Source: Desulfobacteraceae bacterium (GTDB lineage: Bacteria; Desulfobacterota; Desulfobacteria; Desulfobacterales; Desulfobacteraceae). Taken from it: DNA of 8,008 nucleotides. The position numbers and the translations under genes were made by a program. The stretch's first letter is position 1. Each line of letters begins with the position of its first letter. Location of the stretch: positions 1 through 8,008 of the forward strand of contig WFQS01000612.1 in NCBI GenBank assembly GCA_015486915.1, in the 5' to 3' direction. A model generated the notes under the pieces. It searched no databases. It was not told the origin of the DNA and saw only the letters and a list, made by a program, of their open reading frames with translations. Of this stretch, positions 5,780-8,008 are shown one piece after another.

Positions 5780-8008
5780 ATGGATTTTATAAATAATCTG
5801 CCCCGTATAGAACGCATTCACAGGGAAAAAATTGACCTTGAACAGCCCTTTGAACTGCTTGCTTCAAAATTTACTGACATACCGGGCACCATAGTACTTT
5901 TAAGCGGCACTGACCTTGACTGTGCAAGGTACAATATACTTACCGTCATGCCCTGGCTGACACTGACAGGAAAAAATAAAAATCTTACTATAAAATATGC
6001 AGATAAAAAAATATCACTTAACAAAGATCCCTTTGACGTTGTAGAAGCATTAATCAAGCATTTTGATATTTCATCTGATCCATACGTCAGTGATGGAACG
6101 GTTCCTGTAAATGCAGGTCTGTTCGGTTATCTTGCATATGACCTTAAAAACAGGATTGAAAAGCTTCCTGAAACATGTATAGATCAGGGTCATCCTGACA
6201 TTGTTCTATTTGCACCTTCCATTATCTTGATCAATGACAGAAAAAAAAATCTGAACTTTCTCTGTATTCCCGTTCTTTCAGATAAAAACAGTAAAGAATC
6301 TTCAATTGTGAGGCTGGAAAAAACCCGCAGCTTTTTTTTCAATACAATTGATGATAAATCTTTTCCTGAAGATCCATCCTTATCATCAACTATTTCAAAA
6401 AACTTTTTCATTGATCCTTCCGGCTTTAAATCAAATTTTACAAAACAGGAGTATATCAACTCAGTAAAAAAAATTATTGAGTATATTAAGGCCGGAGATA
6501 TCTACCAGGTTAACCTTTCCCAACGTTTTGAAGCAGAATTTCAAGGAGACTGCTACTCACTTTTTCTCAAACTTTTTAAAAAAAATCCTGCTCCTTTTTT
6601 TGCCTTTATCAACGCAGAAGATCACATTATATTATCAACCTCTCCTGAACGTTTCATAAAAAGAGATAAGGATAAAATTGAGACAAGACCCATCAAAGGT
6701 ACTATTTCAAGGGAAAAAAATCCTGAAAAAGACAAACAAAACGGAAAAGAACTTTTAAAAAGCTTTAAGGATGATGCTGAACTTTCCATGATTGTTGATC
6801 TTATGAGAAATGATCTCGGCAAGGTGGCAAAGGGTCAAAGCGTCCGGGTTAAAGAGCACAAAAGACTTGAAGCATATGATAATGTTTTTCACCTTGTTTC
6901 CATTGTGGAAGCAGAACTTGAAGAGAACAAATCTTCTGTTGATCTTATAAGGGCAACTTTTCCCGGAGGCTCAATAACAGGGTGCCCAAAGGTGAGAACA
7001 ATGGAAATAATAGATGAACTTGAACCTGTAAACCGCCATATTTATACAGGTTCCATAGGATATTTAAGTTTTCATGATACACTTGATCTTTCCATTGTGA
7101 TTCGTACCGCAGTTGTTTCAGGCGGAATGATCGGATTTTCAGTGGGCGGGGGAATTGTCTATGATTCAATTCCTGAAAAAGAGTTTAAAGAGACCCTTGA
7201 CAAGGGAAAGACATTTCTTGAAACCCTTGTTCCTTTATCATGCAACCCTGATAAAAGAGAAAAAAAAGCCTGGGTTAACGGCAAAATAATAGAGCAAAAA
7301 AACGCTTTAATATCAGCAACATGCCCTGGATTTCAATATGGTGCAGGTTTTTTTGAAACAATTAAAGTGAAAAAAGGAAAAATTCTCTTTTTAAAAGAAC
7401 ATTTACATAGATTTAATCTGGGATGGCATAATCTTTTTCAAACAGATCCTCCTTATGTTAACTGGAAGGATGTAATTGATCTTGTTATTTCGGAAAACTT
7501 CTTAAAAAATCAAATTTCTTCGGTAAAAATAATGGGCGCTGAAAAAGGCGGTCCTTTGATAAAAGGTAAAAAATCCATATTTCTTGCGGCTTTTGCAAAA
7601 CCTTATACTCACCGTCTTGAAATTATAGATAAACCTGGTATTGAGCTTGTAACATATCCACATTTAAGGCATACACACATTGCAGATTACAAAACATTAA
7701 ATTACATGTATTATTATCTTGCTTTAAAGTATGCAAAGGAAAAACAAGCTGACGAGGCCCTTATTTTAAATTCAGATGGAACCGTATCTGAAACAAACAC
7801 ATGCAGTATAATGGCCTTTTATTCAGACAAAATTATTATTCCTCTATCCTGCCATTCTCTGCCGGGAATTGCTCTTAATCAGGCAAAAGAAAAATTACAT
7901 GAAAAAGGTTTTTCCATTATTGAAAAAAAAATTAACCCTGAAGAGTTTTTTGCTTCAGGCAAAGTTATTCTTACAAATTCTCTAATGGGTGCAGTACCTG
8001 TTATTTCC
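5780..8008 (+). CDS. pabB: PabB-PabC fusion: aminodeoxychorismate synthase component I joined to aminodeoxychorismate lyase (3' end outside the window)
   Basis: One frame of 743 codons runs without a stop from ATG 5780 to the window edge. Residues about 1-485 are a chorismate-utilising PabB. It has an N-terminal TrpE/PabB-like region (LLSG, AGLFGYLAYDL), then GDIYQVNLSQRF, SPERFIKR, PIKGT with K306, DLMRNDLGKVAKG, FPGGSITGCPK (394-404) and GSIGYLSFHDTLDLSIVIRTA. PIKGT, rather than the PxAGT of anthranilate synthase, marks it as PabB, which makes aminodeoxychorismate from chorismate. From about residue 497 (AWVNGKII) the frame continues into a PLP fold-type IV lyase: GAGFFETIKV (521-530), the catalytic-position K638 in YKTLNY, E671 in TVSETNT, and TNSLMGAVPV near the edge. 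It would release pyruvate to yield p-aminobenzoate for folate. The protein is nearly complete, probably lacking only the C-terminal tail. The start has no clear ribosome site, only an eight-base gap after the preceding gene, so translational coupling is likely. PabA is not seen here. Confidence 0.93.
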   Translation, partial: MDFINNLPRIERIHREKIDLEQPFELLASKFTDIPGTIVLLSGTDLDCARYNILTVMPWLTLTGKNKNLTIKYADKKISLNKDPFDVVEALIKHFDISSDPYVSDGTVPVNAGLFGYLAYDLKNRIEKLPETCIDQGHPDIVLFAPSIILINDRKKNLNFLCIPVLSDKNSKESSIVRLEKTRSFFFNTIDDKSFPEDPSLSSTISKNFFIDPSGFKSNFTKQEYINSVKKIIEYIKAGDIYQVNLSQRFEAEFQGDCYSLFLKLFKKNPAPFFAFINAEDHIILSTSPERFIKRDKDKIETRPIKGTISREKNPEKDKQNGKELLKSFKDDAELSMIVDLMRNDLGKVAKGQSVRVKEHKRLEAYDNVFHLVSIVEAELEENKSSVDLIRATFPGGSITGCPKVRTMEIIDELEPVNRHIYTGSIGYLSFHDTLDLSIVIRTAVVSGGMIGFSVGGGIVYDSIPEKEFKETLDKGKTFLETLVPLSCNPDKREKKAWVNGKIIEQKNALISATCPGFQYGAGFFETIKVKKGKILFLKEHLHRFNLGWHNLFQTDPPYVNWKDVIDLVISENFLKNQISSVKIMGAEKGGPLIKGKKSIFLAAFAKPYTHRLEIIDKPGIELVTYPHLRHTHIADYKTLNYMYYYLALKYAKEKQADEALILNSDGTVSETNTCSIMAFYSDKIIIPLSCHSLPGIALNQAKEKLHEKGFSIIEKKINPEEFFASGKVILTNSLMGAVPVIS

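Noticed and set aside
5780..7225. Anthranilate synthase component I (TrpE) as the identity of the first half of the last gene
   Set aside because: The PIKGT motif with lysine at residue 306 is the PabB form, and the in-frame fusion to a PabC-like lyase supports p-aminobenzoate synthesis rather than tryptophan synthesis.
1..8008. Mobile elements, CRISPR arrays, tRNA or rRNA genes
   Set aside because: No terminal inverted repeats, transposase motifs, regularly spaced repeats or recognisable tRNA/rRNA sequence were seen, and conserved genes fill nearly the whole window.

Overview
This window is a compact run of housekeeping genes, all on the + strand, from an AT-rich bacterium. The gene order (dCMP deaminase, nrdR, ribD, ribE, ribBA, ribH, nusB, metallo-beta-lactamase-fold hydrolase, fused pabB-pabC) together with the A/T-heavy composition suggests a sulfate-reducing deltaproteobacterium of the Desulfobacteraceae type. 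That taxonomic placement is inference from gene order and style; no marker in the window proves it.

Layout. Positions 1-799 hold the 3' end of a deoxycytidylate deaminase gene and a complete nrdR, so the left edge concerns deoxynucleotide supply and its control. Positions 800-949 are a very AT-rich spacer with a 16-bp perfect palindrome and a plausible sigma-70-type promoter. Positions 950-4706 are the riboflavin block: ribD, a GC-richer 127-bp leader (2129-2255), ribE, ribBA and ribH. Positions 4713-5132 are nusB, and 5151-5771 encode a glyoxalase-II-like metallohydrolase. From 5780 to the right edge runs one open frame of 743 codons that fuses aminodeoxychorismate synthase component I (PabB) to aminodeoxychorismate lyase (PabC); its end lies outside the window.

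How the genes work together. RibBA supplies both branches of riboflavin synthesis: 2,5-diamino-6-ribosylamino-pyrimidinone phosphate from GTP, and dihydroxybutanone phosphate from ribulose 5-phosphate. RibD deaminates and reduces the GTP branch, RibH joins the two branches to lumazine, and RibE dismutates lumazine to riboflavin. Only the dephosphorylation step between RibD and RibH has no recognisable enzyme here. PabB-PabC feeds p-aminobenzoate to folate; its glutamine amidotransferase partner PabA is not seen in the window. From ribE onward the spacings are 60, 36, 6, 18 and 8 bases and no convincing intrinsic terminator is visible, so ribD through pabBC may be one transcription unit.

I found no clear undescribed system. 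The best candidate for a second look is the structured leader ahead of ribE. Its 3' end resembles the end of the FMN riboswitch, but most of that riboswitch's other hallmarks are missing.
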